From: Acidobacteriota bacterium
Lineage (GTDB): Bacteria > Acidobacteriota > Blastocatellia > RBC074
Assembly: GCA_016196035.1 (NCBI GenBank)
Contig: JACPYM010000114.1
Location: 62,001 to 126,000 of the forward strand
DNA: 64,000 nucleotides
Reading direction: 5' to 3'
Every line of letters starts with the position of its first letter. Positions within the stretch are counted from its first letter, which is position 1. Positions 62,776 to 64,000 of the stretch are shown piece after piece. Made by a program: the position numbers and the translations under genes. Below the pieces are notes generated by a model. That model searched no databases and was not told where the DNA came from. It saw nothing but the letters and a program-made list of their open reading frames with translations.

Positions 62776-62853
62776 TAGATCGGTTTTCACTTCGGTGTAG
62801 GGCCAAAGTCGCGCCGGGACGGTACCCCACCGTACACGCATTGAACCGATCTA
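62776..62853. mobile_element. TA-flanked palindromic MITE-like element, copy E (78 bp, minimal)
   Basis: The ends are TAGATCGGTTTTCACTTCGG and GCATTGAACCGATCTA; the inner long palindrome is missing and only CGGGACGGTACCCCACCG-like remains. It sits between the GH16-like gene and the aminotransferase gene. The rest of the 62607-62939 spacer shows nothing else recognisable. Confidence 0.75.
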
Positions 62854-62939
62854 AATTTGCTGATGGTCTATTTCGCAAACATCATGGCGCGCCAGCGGGG
62901 ACTTTTACGCCAAGCCAGAATTGGCCGCGCCGGACGGCT

Positions 62940-64000
62940 TCAACCGCGCACGGCATCTTCGTTCAGGATGCGCGCCAGCACTTCAATAAAGAAATCCGCC
63001 TCCGCCTCCGTAAAAATCAACGGCGGACGCAACTTGATGACGTTGTGATACGGCCCATCCGTCCCCGCCAAAATGCCGTGGTCGCGCAGCCGGTTGACGA
63101 TGTATGACGCTTCGGCAGCCGCCGGTTCCGACGTCGCGTGATCGCGCACCAATTCAATCCCCAGAAACAATCCAGACCCGCGCACATCGCCAATCAGCGG
63201 GAACTGCGGCAGCAACGCGCGCAACCCCGCCAGCCAATGCCCGCCCACGCGCAGCGCGTTCGCTTGCAGGTGCTCTTCCTCCAACACATCCAACACCGCC
63301 AGCCCCACCGCGCACGCCACCGGATTGCCGCCGTAGGTGCTGAAAAATTCCATCCCGTTATCAAACGAGGCCGCCAGCTCCGGCGTCGTGACGACTGCCG
63401 CCAGCGGAAACGCATTGCCGATGGGTTTGCCGAGAACAACGATGTCGGGCACCACGCCCTGCGTTTCAAAGCCCCAACGATGCGTGCCCAGACGGCCAAA
63501 GCCGACCTGCACTTCATCGGCGATGCAGACGCCACCCGCCGCGCGCACGTGGCGATAGACTTCGGCCAAATAACCCGGCGGCAACACGATCTGGCCGCCC
63601 ACGCTGGGCAACGTCTCGGCAATGAAGGCCGCGAAGCCGTGCGGCAACCCCGCGATAATGTCGGCGACGTGCTGTGCATATTTGCGCCCGGCCTCGGCGT
63701 CGCCGCGTTTGTACGGGCCGCGATAATCGTCAGGGATGGGCGCGATGTGCACCCAAGGCTTTTTGCCCGTACCGCCGGGGCCGTTGAATTTGTAAGGGCT
63801 GATGTCAATCAGCGCGGTCGTGTGCCCGTGGTACGCCGCCTCCAGCACAATCACGTCGTCTTGCCCCGTGTACGTGCGCGCCAGACGCAAGGCGAGTTCG
63901 TTGGCTTCGCTGGCGGAGTTGAGAAAGTAACAGACGCGCAATGGCTCTGGCATCAACGCGGTCAGGCGTTCGGCGTAGCGCGTCAGGTTGTCGTGCAAAT
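62940..64000 (-). CDS. Class III PLP-dependent aminotransferase (5' end beyond the window)
   Basis: 353 visible residues; the reading frame remains open at the right edge, so the N-terminus is missing. Landmarks are [74 protein letters not shown] (Asp binding the PLP pyridine nitrogen) and [17 protein letters not shown] with the PLP-binding Lys in LGKPIGN. It most resembles the ethanolaminephosphate phospho-lyase / alanine-glyoxylate aminotransferase 2 branch. It could also be another omega-aminotransferase. No neighbour in the window indicates the substrate. Confidence 0.88.
   Translation of the reverse strand, partial: LHDNLTRYAERLTALMPEPLRVCYFLNSASEANELALRLARTYTGQDDVIVLEAAYHGHTTALIDISPYKFNGPGGTGKKPWVHIAPIPDDYRGPYKRGDAEAGRKYAQHVADIIAGLPHGFAAFIAETLPSVGGQIVLPPGYLAEVYRHVRAAGGVCIADEVQVGFGRLGTHRWGFETQGVVPDIVVLGKPIGNAFPLAAVVTTPELAASFDNGMEFFSTYGGNPVACAVGLAVLDVLEEEHLQANALRVGGHWLAGLRALLPQFPLIGDVRGSGLFLGIELVRDHATSEPAAAEASYIVNRLRDHGILAGTDGPYHNVIKLRPPLIFTEAEADFFIEVLARILNEDAVRG

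Noticed and set aside
1..64000. tRNA, rRNA, riboswitch and replication origin
   Set aside because: I looked in the spacers and saw no cloverleaf, rRNA-like sequence, recognised riboswitch core or DnaA-box cluster.

Overview
The window (GC-rich, no tRNA or rRNA genes seen) looks like a chromosomal piece of an Acidobacteriota-type bacterium, probably Blastocatellia. This is inferred from gene content only: an anti-sigma/TPR/CHAT fusion beside an ECF sigma factor, a VPS10/BNR-propeller glycosyl-hydrolase-like protein, carboxypeptidase-regulatory-domain proteins, SBBP/FG-GAP and IPT/TIG giants, and a propeller-type hybrid histidine kinase. No 16S rRNA or marker gene is present to confirm it.

Layout. 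1-7049 (+): a sugar/inositol-type catabolic and uptake cluster, with the end of a hydroxypyruvate-isomerase-like gene, a zinc alcohol dehydrogenase, an IolE-like isomerase, a complete ribose/inositol-type ABC importer (ATPase, permease, binding protein) and an IolG-like dehydrogenase. 7292-16562 (mostly +): a methyltransferase, three secreted proteins, dCTP deaminase (-), a CBM9-like secreted protein and the remnant of an antitoxin-like gene. 16699-17246: HU with a near-consensus sigma70 promoter and terminators. 17299-24330 (-): a 2343-aa secreted SBBP/LamG/Ig/FG-GAP protein. 24795-33105 (-): the most unusual block. It reads ECF sigma factor, membrane anti-sigma-TPR-CHAT protease fusion, hypothetical protein, C39-like cysteine protease, a second hypothetical that looks paralogous to the first, and an M91/NleD-like metalloprotease. 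33582-39869 (-): a 2102-aa cohesin/TIG-repeat secreted protein. 40216-43699: DUF547 protein, then two glycosyltransferases (+). 43767-48080 (-): ankyrin protein, MaoC-like hotdog protein, small membrane peptide, FMN reductase, SDR and a zinc alcohol dehydrogenase. 48311-54484 (-): a three-gene RND efflux system. 54673-57325 (-): cytochrome P460-like, SnoaL-like, SRPBCC and DoxX-like proteins. 57472-62606 (-): NarL-type response regulator, propeller histidine kinase and GH16-like lipoprotein. 62940-64000 (-): a class III aminotransferase running off the end.

Two kinds of signal cut across the gene list. First, a 16-bp inverted repeat of the form TACCACT-N2-TGTGGTA, in the 7-2-7 spacing and heptamer consensus of NarL-family regulators, lies upstream of the alcohol dehydrogenase (48263), the SRPBCC gene (56814) and the DoxX-like gene (57431). 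This suggests a small regulon of the response regulator encoded at 57472-58101. Second, the intergenic spaces are crowded with non-autonomous palindromic elements. One family has five copies (about 7046, 44486, 52939, 58124, 62776), each with GATCGGTTT-type inverted ends between TA dinucleotides, as expected for IS630/Tc1-mariner-type MITEs. At least five other inverted-repeat elements are present. No transposase is encoded in the window.
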